Shown in pieces: positions 1-8,753 of a stretch of DNA of 64,000 nt; within the stretch, counting starts at the first letter, position 1, and the number at the start of each line of letters is the position of its first letter. The DNA comes from JASHVB01 sp035508435. GTDB taxonomy: Bacteria; Pseudomonadota; Alphaproteobacteria; Acetobacterales; Acetobacteraceae. Under the pieces are notes generated by a model. It made no database searches. It saw only the letters and a program-made list of their open reading frames with translations, and had not been told where the DNA came from. Where the stretch lies: NCBI GenBank assembly GCA_035508435.1, contig DATJNA010000070.1:1-64000 (forward strand), read 5' to 3'. The translations under genes and the position numbers were made by a program.

Positions 1-696
1 AACCTGCGGCTGGTGGTGCACATCGCCAAGCGCTACCGCAACCGCGGGCTGATGTTCGGCGACCTGATCCAGGAGGGCAACCTGGGCCTGATGCGCGCGG
101 TGGAAAAGTTCGACTGGCGCCGCGGGTTCAAGCTGTCCACCTATGCAAGCTGGTGGATCCGCCAGGCGATGACTCGTGCTATCGCGGATCAGGCACCGAC
201 CATCCGCGTGCCGGTGCACATGAAGGAGACGGCGGGGCAGGTGCTGCGCGCCGGCCGCCGGATTGCGCATCAGACCGGCCGCGAGCCGACCCTGGAAGAA
301 TTGGCTAATCGCCTGAACCTGCCGCTCGATAAGGTGAAGGCGGCGCGGGAGCTCGTGCGCGAGCCGGTCAGCCTGGAGACCCCGATCGGCGAGGACGGCG
401 ACGCGAGCCTGGGCGACCTGGTCGAGGACCGCAACGCGGTATTGCCGTTCGAGGCGGCGGCTAAGACCGTGCTACGCGAGCGGGCGGCGCAATTGCTCTC
501 CGGCCTGACGCCGCGCGAGGAACGCATCCTGCGCATGCGCTTCGGGATCGGCACCGATCGCGATCACACGCTGGAGGAAGTGGGCCAGCAGTTCAACGTC
601 ACTTGCGAGCGTATCCGCCAGATCGAGGCCAAAGCGCTGAGCAAGCTGCGCGCCAGCCTGGGCGGCGCGGCGCTGCGGGAGATGCTCGAGGGCTGA
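1..696 (+). CDS. RpoD-family (sigma-70) sigma factor, 5' end outside the window
   Basis: The frame is open from base 1, so the N-terminus lies outside the window. Sigma region 2 is intact (GFKLSTYASWWIRQAMTR), with the WW pair and the Q, T and R residues that read the -10 element. Region 3.0 keeps VPVHMKE, including the His and Glu that contact the extended -10. Region 4.2 reads EEVGQQFNVTCERIRQIEAK. Two normally invariant arginines are replaced: the one corresponding to E. coli sigma-70 R448 is Pro (codon 196-198), and the one corresponding to R584 is Cys (TGC, 604-606). The C-terminal tail (ASLGGAALREMLEG) differs from housekeeping RpoD, which suggests a secondary sigma factor. It acts in the cytoplasm with RNA polymerase core. 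A 3' copy lies at 2815-3228. Confidence 0.9.
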   Translation, partial: NLRLVVHIAKRYRNRGLMFGDLIQEGNLGLMRAVEKFDWRRGFKLSTYASWWIRQAMTRAIADQAPTIRVPVHMKETAGQVLRAGRRIAHQTGREPTLEELANRLNLPLDKVKAARELVREPVSLETPIGEDGDASLGDLVEDRNAVLPFEAAAKTVLRERAAQLLSGLTPREERILRMRFGIGTDRDHTLEEVGQQFNVTCERIRQIEAKALSKLRASLGGAALREMLEG

Positions 697-785
697 CAGT
701 GGGTGGTCTCTTCCGCGCATGGCGCGTGGGAGACCGCCGCTGCGGCACGCACAACGGGGTTCCTGCGAGCGGCCGGGTGCGACTG

Positions 786-886
786 CGTCATTGCCAGCAG
801 CGTAGCTCGAGCGTGTCATTCTGAGGCCCGCAGCAGAGTGTCATTGCGGGGCGCGCGGCGGCGAAGCAATCTCCCTCGAGACCAGG
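786..886. repeat. Half-copies of the dispersed gtcattgcg palindromic element
   Basis: Three gtcatt-type starts lie close together (about 787, 814 and 840). The last continues through a gcgaagcaatc-type arm, matching the left arm of the roughly 110-bp elements at 8754, 38987 and 56704. No right arm is visible, so these look like decayed or solo half-elements in the gap between the sigma gene and the AlbA_2 gene. Confidence 0.5.
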
Positions 887-913
887 AATGCTTGCGCCGA
901 ACAGGTTGCCGCC

Positions 914-2794
914 ATGCCGCCCATCGATCTGAACCAGCTTGCCGCGCGGGAAAGCGAGCAAGTCGAGTGGAAAGAGAACGTCGCCGACATCGATGACGTG
1001 GTAGCCGCGCTGTGCGCTTTCGCCAATGACCTGCCCAACCTGGGCGGCGGCTACGTCGTGTGCGGCGCGCAGGAAGTGCGCGACGAGCATGGCTTTCCGG
1101 CAATGGCGCGGACCGGCCTGACCGCGGCGCGGCTGAAGGAAGTAGAGGGCCGCGTCCTGGCGCGATGCCGCGAACGGGTGGCGCCGCCGCTGACGCCGTT
1201 AGTGGACGAGTTGGCAGCCGATACGAACGATCGGCGCGTGCTGGTCTTTACCCAGCCTGCGACGCCGTCCGCGCATACGTTCCGGCGTGATCACGATGGC
1301 GCCAAACATTTCGTTCGGGTCGGCCGTTCAACCATTGAAGCACGCAACAGCACCTTGCTGAACTTGCTGGTCCGTAAAGGCGCAGTCGAACCGTGGGACC
1401 GCCGCGTTTGCCCAGCGGCGACCGAGCGCGACCTGGATCTCTTGGCGCTACGGGACACGCTGAACCAGATGAGGGTGACGATACCGGAAGGGCAGCTCGA
1501 GCAATTCCTGTCGGACGACGTGTCGCTGAGTCCCTTTATCCCGTCCTTGTGTGTACGGGAGAGCCTGACGAATACCTTGCGGCCAAGGAATTTTGCCATT
1601 CTGTTGTTCGGCCGCAACGCACAGCATTTCATTCCGGGATGGTTCAGTCTGTTCTCCGTCTACCCTGGCCTTGACCGCTCGGATCGCCACGCCGAACGGC
1701 ACGACATTGCGGGGACAGTCATCGAGCAAGCGCGTCAGCTACGGCAGTTGCTGACGGCGCAGGTGTCGACGGTTTTCGATAAGGAAAACCTGGCGGCGCC
1801 GAATGCGGAGAAATATCCCGTGCGCGCCTTGCTTGAGGCCATGGGAAACGCGCTGGCCCACCGTGATTACGAGCTGGCTGATCCGGTCCGAATAACATCG
1901 TTCGCCGATCGGGTAGAGTTCATCTCGCCGGGCTCGCTGCCATTGGGTGTCGATACCGCGGCCCTCGAACGTGGTGAGGCTCCGCCCAAATGGCGCAACC
2001 AGGCACTGGCATGGTTCTTCAATCGCCTGCAATTCGCCCAGGCCGAGGGACAAGGCATTCCCACCATCCTTCGAGCCATGCGGGATGAAGGCTGTCCTCC
2101 ACCTATGTTCAAGGCAGGCACGCAGGATGTCGCGTGCGTATTGCCTGCCCATCCCAGGCATGTGCTCCAAACAGCGATTGTACAGGCGGAGCAAGCTGCT
2201 GAGCGTGGGGACATACGACGCTTATCCAAGTGGATTGCACTTATCATCGGACACCTCGATTCATATGAAGGACAGGTCCTGGTCGATCCAGGTCGCCTGC
2301 TCGGTCTGGCACGAGCGCTTGCCGGTCAGGCTGAAATAACGAAAGATATTCGCGAATGCTGTACTCGATTGATTTCAGCGATAGGAAATGCCCGCCTGAC
2401 TGAGCAGGAATTAACCAGGGCGGCGGAGCTTCTGTTACGACTGCGGGAGGTTTCGGCATTGGTGAAACTGGTCGATGACCAATTAAATATGAATCCCGGG
2501 TTCGCGCGGAGCCCGCGCTTTCTTGTGGCGGCCGGCGATCTTCTGCTTCGGGCGGCGGTGCAGGCGGCCAACTCACGTGCGCCGGCAGCCATACAACCCG
2601 TTGAGCCCCATGCAGCACCACCCGGCTTTGCCAAGGCAACCGAGGAGGCTAAGAAATTCTTTACCCAGGCGGAGCAATCGGCAGAAGACCCGGAGCTTGC
2701 AGCTAACGCCCGGCGTGCGCTGGCGCTCATAGATCACTTGATCACGCAACGAGCATTGCAACAGCCTGGTGAGGACGACGCAACCAATTCCTGA
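914..2794 (+). CDS. AlbA_2 (Schlafen AAA_4-like) DNA-binding / HATPase_c_4 regulator
   Basis: A 626-residue protein. The N-terminus (about residues 10-130; ESEQVEWKENVADID, then GGGYVVCGAQE) matches the AlbA_2 nucleic-acid-binding domain. Around residues 300-400, the stretch ALLEAMGNALAHRDY followed by a VEFISPGSLP motif is the GHKL-type HATPase_c_4 module of COG2865-like putative transcriptional regulators. The last 200 residues are helical and unassigned. Such proteins are usually called transcriptional regulators, and many are found in mobile or defence loci; the ligand and DNA target are unknown. Its middle and 3' part is visibly less GC-rich than its neighbours. It lies between an intact sigma gene and a truncated copy of that gene, which suggests it arrived by insertion or recombination. 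The ATG follows a weak AGG-type ribosome site. Confidence 0.75.
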   Translation: MPPIDLNQLAARESEQVEWKENVADIDDVVAALCAFANDLPNLGGGYVVCGAQEVRDEHGFPAMARTGLTAARLKEVEGRVLARCRERVAPPLTPLVDELAADTNDRRVLVFTQPATPSAHTFRRDHDGAKHFVRVGRSTIEARNSTLLNLLVRKGAVEPWDRRVCPAATERDLDLLALRDTLNQMRVTIPEGQLEQFLSDDVSLSPFIPSLCVRESLTNTLRPRNFAILLFGRNAQHFIPGWFSLFSVYPGLDRSDRHAERHDIAGTVIEQARQLRQLLTAQVSTVFDKENLAAPNAEKYPVRALLEAMGNALAHRDYELADPVRITSFADRVEFISPGSLPLGVDTAALERGEAPPKWRNQALAWFFNRLQFAQAEGQGIPTILRAMRDEGCPPPMFKAGTQDVACVLPAHPRHVLQTAIVQAEQAAERGDIRRLSKWIALIIGHLDSYEGQVLVDPGRLLGLARALAGQAEITKDIRECCTRLISAIGNARLTEQELTRAAELLLRLREVSALVKLVDDQLNMNPGFARSPRFLVAAGDLLLRAAVQAANSRAPAAIQPVEPHAAPPGFAKATEEAKKFFTQAEQSAEDPELAANARRALALIDHLITQRALQQPGEDDATNS

Positions 2795-2814
2795 CTAACG
2801 GGACTTCCGAAACT

Positions 2815-3228
2815 CCGCCGACTCTGGAAGAGCTGGCGAATCGGCTGAACCTGCCGCTCGACAAGGTGAAGGCGGCGCGGGAGCCGGTGCGCGAGCCGGT
2901 CAGTCTGGAGACGCCGATCGGCGAGGACGGCGATGCCAGCCTCGGCGACATGGTCGAGGACCGCAATGCGGTGATGCCGTTCGAGGCGACGGCGAAGACC
3001 GTGCTGCGCGAGCGGGCAGCGCAATTGCTCTCCGGGCTGACCCCGCGCGAGGAGCGCATCCTGCGCATGCGCTTCGGCATCGGCACCGATCGCGATCACA
3101 CGCTGGAGGCAGTCGGCCAGCAGTTCAACGTGACTCGCGAGCGGATCCGGCAGATCGAGGCGAAGGCGCTGAGCAAGCTGCGGGCCAGCCTGGGCGGCGC
3201 GGCGCTGCGGGAGATGCTGGAGGGGTAA
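2815..3228 (+). pseudogene. Truncated second copy of the sigma-factor gene (region 3 C-terminus plus region 4)
   Basis: From PTLEELANRLNLP to the stop, this encodes almost the same protein as the 3' part of the sigma gene at 1-696, differing mainly at silent sites plus a few residues. Homology stops abruptly just after the AlbA_2 gene, near 2810-2815. No region 1-2 and no ATG remain; the first possible start is GTG at 2866. This copy retains the canonical Arg in VTRERIRQ (CGC, 3136-3138) where the upstream gene has Cys. Similarity continues about 60 bp beyond the stop, so the duplication included downstream DNA. It could be a dead remnant or, less likely, a sigma-4-only polypeptide. Confidence 0.8.
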
Positions 3229-3255
3229 CAGAGTGACGGCCTCTTTCGCCTCGTG

Positions 3256-3297
3256 CGGGAAAGGCCGGCGCTGCCGCGGGAAAGGCCGGCGCTGCCG
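3256..3297. repeat. Two perfect 21-bp tandem repeats
   Basis: The unit beginning cgggaaaggccggcg occurs twice in direct succession just after the sigma remnant. It lies in DNA that otherwise resembles the region downstream of the first sigma gene. Confidence 0.7.
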
Positions 3298-3378
3298 CGG
3301 GACAGCGAGGGCGGTACCACAGCGATGGCTGGTGGCCATCATGGCGATGTCGGCCGGCTCAGCACCGGCCGCCATGCG

Positions 3379-4335
3379 TCACCCGAGCTTTCTGAACTTG
3401 TGCAACGACCGCAGATTCGCCGGACGGTCCTGGCCCGGGTAGGTCTGCGGCCAGTTGGTCCATGACACCTCGCCGACATAGACATCGCCGCGGGAGTCCA
3501 CGGTCAGCCCGTGCGGGGCCAGGAATTCGGTCGGGCCAAGCCCCGGACCCCATCCGCCCAGTCGCGCGATCCGCTTTCCCGTATTGTCCACGATCGTCAC
3601 CCGCGGGCCGAGATTCGGCACATGCCGGCTGACCGGCTGCACCGCGCCCAGTTCGCCGATGTAGCAGATCGGGCACTTGCCCGGCGGCATATAGAGCCCG
3701 CACGGACGGTGCAGATTGTTCCATTGCGTCTCATAACGGCCGTTGCCGTCGAACACCTGCACGCGATGGTTCTCGCGGTCCGCGACATACACCCAGCCGT
3801 CGGCATCGCAGGTGATGTTGTGCGCGATGTTGAACTGGCCGGGATCGGTGCCCGGCTCACCCCAGGACAGCAGCAGCTTGCCGTCCGGCGTGTATTTGTG
3901 AACGCGTGAATTGCCGTAGCCGTCCGATACATAAATGTCGCCCTGCGGCGACATCGCGGTATGGGTGCAGCGATGGAACGGCTCGCCGCTCATCCAGGGC
4001 GATGGCTTGCCGGGAACGCCGAGCGTGAGCAATACCTTGCCTTCCAGCGTGCACTGCCGAACGGTGTGGTCGCCGTCGTCGGTGAGCCAGATCGTATCGT
4101 CGGGCGCCACGAACACGCCATGCGCGCGGGGGAACAATCCCTCGCCCCAGGAGCGCAGGAAATTGCCGTCGCGGTCGAACACCATCATCGGATGCTCACC
4201 GCGGTTGAACACATAGACGTTGTCGTGTTTATCGACGCCGACCGAGCCGATTTCCTTGAACGTCCAGCCCGGTGGCAGCTTCGCCCAGTTCACCACGGGT
4301 TCGTACGTGTATTCGCCGTTGCCCACCGTTGCCAT
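3379..4335 (-). CDS. NHL-repeat six-bladed beta-propeller protein
   Basis: A 318-residue protein made of NHL-type blades, each with a G-x-hydrophobic-V-D/A-D pattern, for example VGVDKHDNVYVFNRGEHP, GDIYVSDGYGNSRVHKYTP and GWVYVADRENHRVQVF. This resembles the propeller of peptidyl-alpha-hydroxyglycine lyases and other 6-bladed families. It has no signal peptide, so it is probably cytoplasmic. The ligand or activity is not predictable; propellers of this kind often sit with sugar-acid catabolism genes. An ATG 15 bp upstream exists, but the GGGGAG ribosome site overlaps it, which favours the start MATVGNG at 4335. A paralogue lies at 19631-20503 and shares the opening G-x-G-x-Y-x-Y and WAKLP motifs. 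Confidence 0.85.
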   Translation of the reverse strand: MATVGNGEYTYEPVVNWAKLPPGWTFKEIGSVGVDKHDNVYVFNRGEHPMMVFDRDGNFLRSWGEGLFPRAHGVFVAPDDTIWLTDDGDHTVRQCTLEGKVLLTLGVPGKPSPWMSGEPFHRCTHTAMSPQGDIYVSDGYGNSRVHKYTPDGKLLLSWGEPGTDPGQFNIAHNITCDADGWVYVADRENHRVQVFDGNGRYETQWNNLHRPCGLYMPPGKCPICYIGELGAVQPVSRHVPNLGPRVTIVDNTGKRIARLGGWGPGLGPTEFLAPHGLTVDSRGDVYVGEVSWTNWPQTYPGQDRPANLRSLHKFRKLG

Positions 4336-4423
4336 TGCGTTTCTCCCCATGCCGCCGGTTGCGGGCAGCTTCCCATGAAGCGCGCGGCCGTGCCAGCCCG
4401 CCTCGTCCCGGCATGCCCGGTGC

Positions 4424-4852
4424 TCAGCCCGCTTGCTGCTTTGCCACCTGGCGCCGCAGCGCGCGGAGCTCCTCGAAGCGGGGCGTCACATCCCGCAAAA
4501 CCGCGGCAATGCCCTGCATGCTTCCGTCAGCGTTGCGGAACGGCAGGATGGTGAACTCGACGGAGATGCGCGTGCCATCCTTGCGGATCGCCGGCACCGA
4601 CAGCAGGTCGCCGGCGGCATAGCGAGACTGGCCCGTGCGCATCGTCGCATTGAACCCGTCCCAATGGCGTTGGCGCAGACTCTCCGGGATGATCAGATCG
4701 AGCGGCTGGCCGATCGCCTCTGGTTCGGCAAAGCCGAACACGCGCGTGGCGCCATCGTTCCAGAAACCGATCATACCCTTCGCGTCGGCATAGATCACCG
4801 CGTCCGCCATTCCGGCGACCAGTTGCTCGGCGAAGTGTTGCGGATCCAGCAT
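4424..4852 (-). CDS. Single PAS-domain protein
   Basis: A 142-residue protein that is almost entirely one PAS domain (MADAVIYADAKGMIGFWNDG; later RKDGTRISVEFTILPFR and AVLRDVTPRFEEL, a PAC-like end). It has no kinase, GGDEF or HTH output domain, so it must act through a partner or as a small sensor. The start MLDPQHF is chosen because a GGAGAGG ribosome site lies directly upstream; an open extension of 31 codons lacks one. It is divergent from the SMP-30 gene, with about 90 bp between the starts. Confidence 0.8.
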   Translation of the reverse strand: MLDPQHFAEQLVAGMADAVIYADAKGMIGFWNDGATRVFGFAEPEAIGQPLDLIIPESLRQRHWDGFNATMRTGQSRYAAGDLLSVPAIRKDGTRISVEFTILPFRNADGSMQGIAAVLRDVTPRFEELRALRRQVAKQQAG

Positions 4853-4944
4853 CGGCAGCCTCTCCGCGGCCACAGCTTGACGCGGACCGCTGGAGCGACA
4901 CGATAGCGCCCCAACACAGGCAATCAAGTTCGGAGGCAACGGCA

Positions 4945-5856
4945 ATGGCGGACGTGGCGATCATGGCGACCGGACTCGGCTTTCCCGAAGGGCCGGTGGC
5001 CATGCCGGATGGCTCGGTGATCCTGACCGAGATCCGCAACCGCCGTGTCTCGCGGGTGGCCGCGGACGGAACCGTCAGCTTGCTGTGCGACACCGGAGGC
5101 GGCCCGAATGGCCTGGCGATCGGGCCGGATGGCGGGCTGATCTGCTGCAACAACGGCGGCAGCCGTTACGTTGCCGGCTCATCGATGGGTGTGGGGCCGC
5201 TGGAAGGCTATGTCGGCGGCTGGATCGAGCATATCGACGCCAAGACCGGCGCCGCACGGCGGCTCTATTCCGAGGTCAACGGCAACAAGCTGTCGGCGCC
5301 GAACGACCTGGTGTTCGATGAGCATGGCGGATTCTATTTCACCGACCTGGGCAAGCGTTACGCGCGGCATCGCGATCACGGCGGTTTGTACTATGCGCTG
5401 CCGGACGGTTCGAAGGTGATGGAGATCGCCTATCCGATTCTCAGCCCCAATGGCTGTGGCCTGTCGCCGGACAACCGCACCGTGTATGTCGCCGATACCG
5501 AAAGCGCGCGGCTGTGGGCGTTCGAGATTGTCTCGCCCGGCGTGGTGAAGAAGGACACCAGCCACGCCGCGCATGGCGGGCGCCTGGTGGGCAGCGTTGC
5601 CGGGCATGCGCGATTCGACAGCCTGGCGGTCACCGCGAGCGGCAATATCTGCGTCGCAACGTTGGGTACCGGCCATATCACGGTGTTCTCGCCGCAAGGC
5701 GGTGTGGTAGAGCAAGTGAAAATGCCGGACGTGTATCCGACCAATATCTGCTTCGGCGGGCCGGACCTGCGCACCGCCTATATCACGTTGTCGGACAGCG
5801 GGCGGCTTGGCCGCATGCCCTGGCCGGAACCCGGGCTGAAACTGCACTGCGCCTGA
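4945..5856 (+). CDS. SMP-30/gluconolactonase family hydrolase
   Basis: A 303-residue beta-propeller of the SMP-30/gluconolactonase/LRE family, which hydrolyses sugar lactones to aldonic acids using a bound divalent metal. Metal-ligand positions are visible: E15 in GFPEGP, N120 in APNDLVFD, N169 in SPNGCGLSPD, and D184 in YVADT. GGAGG lies just ahead of the ATG. The exact lactone is unknown. A cytoplasmic location is likely because no signal peptide is present. Its neighbours include an NHL propeller and, further on, GMC and 2-hydroxyacid dehydrogenases, which fits sugar-acid metabolism. Confidence 0.85.
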   Translation: MADVAIMATGLGFPEGPVAMPDGSVILTEIRNRRVSRVAADGTVSLLCDTGGGPNGLAIGPDGGLICCNNGGSRYVAGSSMGVGPLEGYVGGWIEHIDAKTGAARRLYSEVNGNKLSAPNDLVFDEHGGFYFTDLGKRYARHRDHGGLYYALPDGSKVMEIAYPILSPNGCGLSPDNRTVYVADTESARLWAFEIVSPGVVKKDTSHAAHGGRLVGSVAGHARFDSLAVTASGNICVATLGTGHITVFSPQGGVVEQVKMPDVYPTNICFGGPDLRTAYITLSDSGRLGRMPWPEPGLKLHCA

Positions 5857-5945
5857 CCGGCTTCATGTTGGCGTTACGGAACTTGCCCCTGCGCTGAGCG
5901 TTCCCGACCTGATTGGTTGCCGGGAATTCCGCAGGAGAGTTTCGT

Positions 5946-6197
5946 ATGAGCGACACGTTCGAGGGAGCAGCCCGCGAAATGGGCGGGCGCATGCAGCAGA
6001 AAGTCGGCGAGGCCATGGGCGACGCCAAGACGCAGGCGGATGGGCTGTATAATCAGGCCGCCGGCAGGGCACAGCAGATGTGGGGCCAGGCGCAGGACGC
6101 GAGCGGGCAACTCAGCGACACCATCCGCGCCCAGCCATTGATTGCCGCGGCGATTGCTCTGGGCATCGGCTATCTCATCGGCCGGCTGACTACCTGA
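5946..6197 (+). CDS. CsbD-like stress protein with a C-terminal membrane helix
   Basis: An 83-residue protein. The N-terminal part (MSDTFEGAAREMGGRMQQKV, then GEAMGDAKTQADG) has the glycine-spaced amphipathic pattern of CsbD-family proteins. The C-terminus (PLIAAAIALGIGYLIGRL) is a single transmembrane helix, as in DUF883/ElaB-type proteins. CsbD-family genes are commonly stress-induced, and the biochemical role is unknown. AGGAGAG precedes the ATG at 5946; an 11-codon upstream extension is rejected for lack of a ribosome site. Confidence 0.8.
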   Translation: MSDTFEGAAREMGGRMQQKVGEAMGDAKTQADGLYNQAAGRAQQMWGQAQDASGQLSDTIRAQPLIAAAIALGIGYLIGRLTT

Positions 6198-6206
6198 GAG
6201 CCTGGT

Positions 6207-6368
6207 CATGGCCGGGCCTGGTTCGGCCATCGACATCAGGGCCGGGCATAGCCCGGCCTTCTGCACTGCCGCCAGTCTTGATCCGGCCATCTACCCGAAC
6301 CGATGGGGCGACTGCCGACGATGCCGCCCATTTGATGCGGCGGAGATGGCCGGCACAGGTCCGGCCAT
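6207..6368. repeat. Cluster of three GGCCGG palindromes
   Basis: Three hairpins lie within 160 bp: catggccgggc/ggttcggccat (6207-6230), ggccgggc-ata-gcccggcc (6240-6258), and atggccgg/ccggccat (6346-6368). The outer two share sequence and look like REP-type units. The middle one may terminate transcription. Confidence 0.55.
6240..6262 (+). terminator. Probable intrinsic terminator after the CsbD-like gene
   Basis: A perfect 8-bp GC-only stem (GGCCGGGC/GCCCGGCC) with a 3-nt loop is followed by a short ttct. The T-tract is weak, so termination is plausible rather than certain. Confidence 0.45.
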
Positions 6369-6486
6369 GAGAGAACCGTAATGCGGCCTGCGGAAAGTCT
6401 GCGCCGCCTATGGACAATGGCCGATTCGCGCTGTCCGGGGATTTGGCATCGGGCGCGTCAGCCATTTTCACGGGGGAGACTGACGC

Positions 6487-8739
6487 ATGTCCGCGGCCAT
6501 TTTGAAATCGCGCATGATGGAGGGCGCGCCCGATCCGCGTGGGGCGCACTGGGATGGCCTGGGTGTCAACTTCTCCCTGTTCTCCGCCAACGCAACGAAA
6601 GTCGAACTTTGTTTGTTCGATGACGCCGGCGAGCGCGAACTCGAGCGCATCGAACTGCCGGAGTACACCAACGAAATCTGGCATGGCTACCTGCCGGACG
6701 CGCGGCCTGGCACGATTTACGCCTATCGCGTGCACGGCCCCTACGAGCCGGCGCATGGTCATCGCTTCAATCCGAACAAGCTGGTGCTGGATCCCTATGC
6801 CAAGGCGCATGTCGGCAAATTGCGCTGGGGCCACGCCTGCTTCGGCTATACCATCGGTGCCAAGAACGACGACCTGAGCTTCGACAAGCGCGACAGCGCA
6901 CGTTTTGTGCCGAAATGCCGGGTGATCGACCCCGCCTTCACCTGGGGCCGCGAGCGCGCTCCCCGCATCCCGTGGGATCGCACCATCGTCTATGAAACCC
7001 ATGTCCGCGGCTTCACCAAACTGCATCCCGCGGTGCCGGAACGGCTGCGCGGCACGTTCTCCGCGCTGGGGCGCAAGGAGATCGTGGACTACATCAGCTC
7101 ACTCGGCGTCACCTCGGTGGAACTCCTGCCGATCCATGCCTTCGCCAACGACAGCCATTTGCTCGACAAGGGACTGACCAACTACTGGGGCTACAATACA
7201 ATCGGCTACTTCGCCCCCGATCCTCGCTATTCCGCCATCCCGGCTTTCGTGTTTTCCGAATTCAAGGAGATGGTGGCGCGGCTGCACGACGCCGGTATCG
7301 AAGTGATCCTGGACGTGGTGTACAACCACACCGCGGAGGGCAACGAACGCGGTCCGACCCTGTCGTTCCGTGGCATCGACAACGCCAGCTACTACCGGCT
7401 GATGCCGGAGCAAAAACGCTACTACATCAACGACACCGGCACCGGCAACACGCTGAACATGAGCCATCCGCGCGTGTTGCAGATGGTCACCGACAGTCTG
7501 CGCTACTGGGTTACCGAGATGCATGTGGACGGGTTTCGCTTTGACCTCGGCACCGTGCTCGCGCGCGAATACGACGGGTTCGACCAAGGCCATGGCTTCC
7601 TCGATTCCTGCATGCAGGACCCGGTACTGTCGCAGGTGAAGCTGATCGCCGAACCATGGGATATTGGTCCCGGCGGCTATCAGGTCGGCGGCTTCCCGCC
7701 AGGCTGGGCGGAGTGGAATGACAAGTTCCGCGACATGGTGCGGTCTTATTGGAAGGGCGACGCCGGCATTCTGCCGGAGATGGCGACGCGCATGGCCGCG
7801 TCCGCCGACTGCTTCAACCGGCGTGGGCGCAAGCCATGGGCCAGCGTCAACTTCGTCACGGCGCATGACGGCTTCACGCTGCACGACCTGGTTTCCTACA
7901 ACGACAAGCACAACGAGCAAAACGGCGAGGACAACCGCGACGGCCACGACAACAATTATTCCTGGAACCACGGCGTCGAGGGCCTGACCGACGATCCCGG
8001 CATCGTCGCCCTGCGCGAACGCCAGAAGCGCAACTTGCTCGCGACGCTGCTGCTGGCGCAGGGGACGCCGATGCTGCTGGCGGGCGACGAGTTCGGCCGC
8101 ACCCAGCACGGCAACAACAACGCCTATTGCCAGGACAACGAGATAAGCTGGGTGAACTGGGATATCGGCGAAGTCGGGCTGGAACTGGCGGAATTCACCC
8201 GCAAGCTGATCGCGCTGCGCAGGTCGTTCCCGATCCTGCGCCGCTCGCGCTTCCTCACCGGCGAATACAACGCCGATCTGGATGTGAAGGATGTGCGCTG
8301 GCTCACGCCGGCGGCCACGGATATCGAGGACTGGCATGACTCCAATGCCCGCTGCTTCGGCATGCTGATCGATGGCCGCGCGCAGGCCACCGGCATCAAG
8401 CGTCCGGCGATGGATGCGACCGGATTGCTGGTGCTGAATGCGCACCACGAGATGGTGAATTTCAAGCTGCCCGAAGTGGTGGGCGGGACCATGTGGCGCT
8501 GCCTCGTGGACACCAACGCCCCGGAGGTGGACGGCCACAAGCGCTTCCGTTCCGGCGAGGACTGTCCGGTGGTCGGCCGCTCCTTCGTGCTGCTGGTGCT
8601 GGAGCCGGAGACGGAACGATCGATCGGGCTGCGTCGCGCGCTCGCGGCGTTTCGTCATATGGCGGAGCAACCGATCCCCGTGGCGCCACCCGAGCCGGAG
8701 CCGGCCGGGGTGTTGGAGACGGAGCGGGCGCCAGGCTGA
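6487..8739 (+). CDS. glgX: Glycogen debranching enzyme GlgX
   Basis: A 750-residue GH13 isoamylase-type enzyme that hydrolyses alpha-1,6 branches of limit dextrin during glycogen breakdown in the cytoplasm. The N-terminal CBM48-like domain (residues 15-150) contains the stretch WDGLGVNFSLFSANATKVEL. The TIM barrel carries DVVYNHTAEG, the nucleophile D353 in VDGFRFDLG, the acid E389 in IAEPWDIG, and D461 in TAHDGF. The GlgX signatures NEQNGEDNRDG and AGDEFGRTQ are present. Length is somewhat above the usual 660-720 because of a Pro/Glu-rich tail. The ATG has GGGGGAG upstream. No other glycogen gene is in the window. Confidence 0.95.
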   Translation: MSAAILKSRMMEGAPDPRGAHWDGLGVNFSLFSANATKVELCLFDDAGERELERIELPEYTNEIWHGYLPDARPGTIYAYRVHGPYEPAHGHRFNPNKLVLDPYAKAHVGKLRWGHACFGYTIGAKNDDLSFDKRDSARFVPKCRVIDPAFTWGRERAPRIPWDRTIVYETHVRGFTKLHPAVPERLRGTFSALGRKEIVDYISSLGVTSVELLPIHAFANDSHLLDKGLTNYWGYNTIGYFAPDPRYSAIPAFVFSEFKEMVARLHDAGIEVILDVVYNHTAEGNERGPTLSFRGIDNASYYRLMPEQKRYYINDTGTGNTLNMSHPRVLQMVTDSLRYWVTEMHVDGFRFDLGTVLAREYDGFDQGHGFLDSCMQDPVLSQVKLIAEPWDIGPGGYQVGGFPPGWAEWNDKFRDMVRSYWKGDAGILPEMATRMAASADCFNRRGRKPWASVNFVTAHDGFTLHDLVSYNDKHNEQNGEDNRDGHDNNYSWNHGVEGLTDDPGIVALRERQKRNLLATLLLAQGTPMLLAGDEFGRTQHGNNNAYCQDNEISWVNWDIGEVGLELAEFTRKLIALRRSFPILRRSRFLTGEYNADLDVKDVRWLTPAATDIEDWHDSNARCFGMLIDGRAQATGIKRPAMDATGLLVLNAHHEMVNFKLPEVVGGTMWRCLVDTNAPEVDGHKRFRSGEDCPVVGRSFVLLVLEPETERSIGLRRALAAFRHMAEQPIPVAPPEPEPAGVLETERAPG

Positions 8740-8753
8740 TGCCCCGGCGCCGC

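Noticed and set aside
7099..8670. 523-codon frame on the - strand
   Set aside because: It mirrors glgX, has low-complexity His/Val/Ala composition and no domain.
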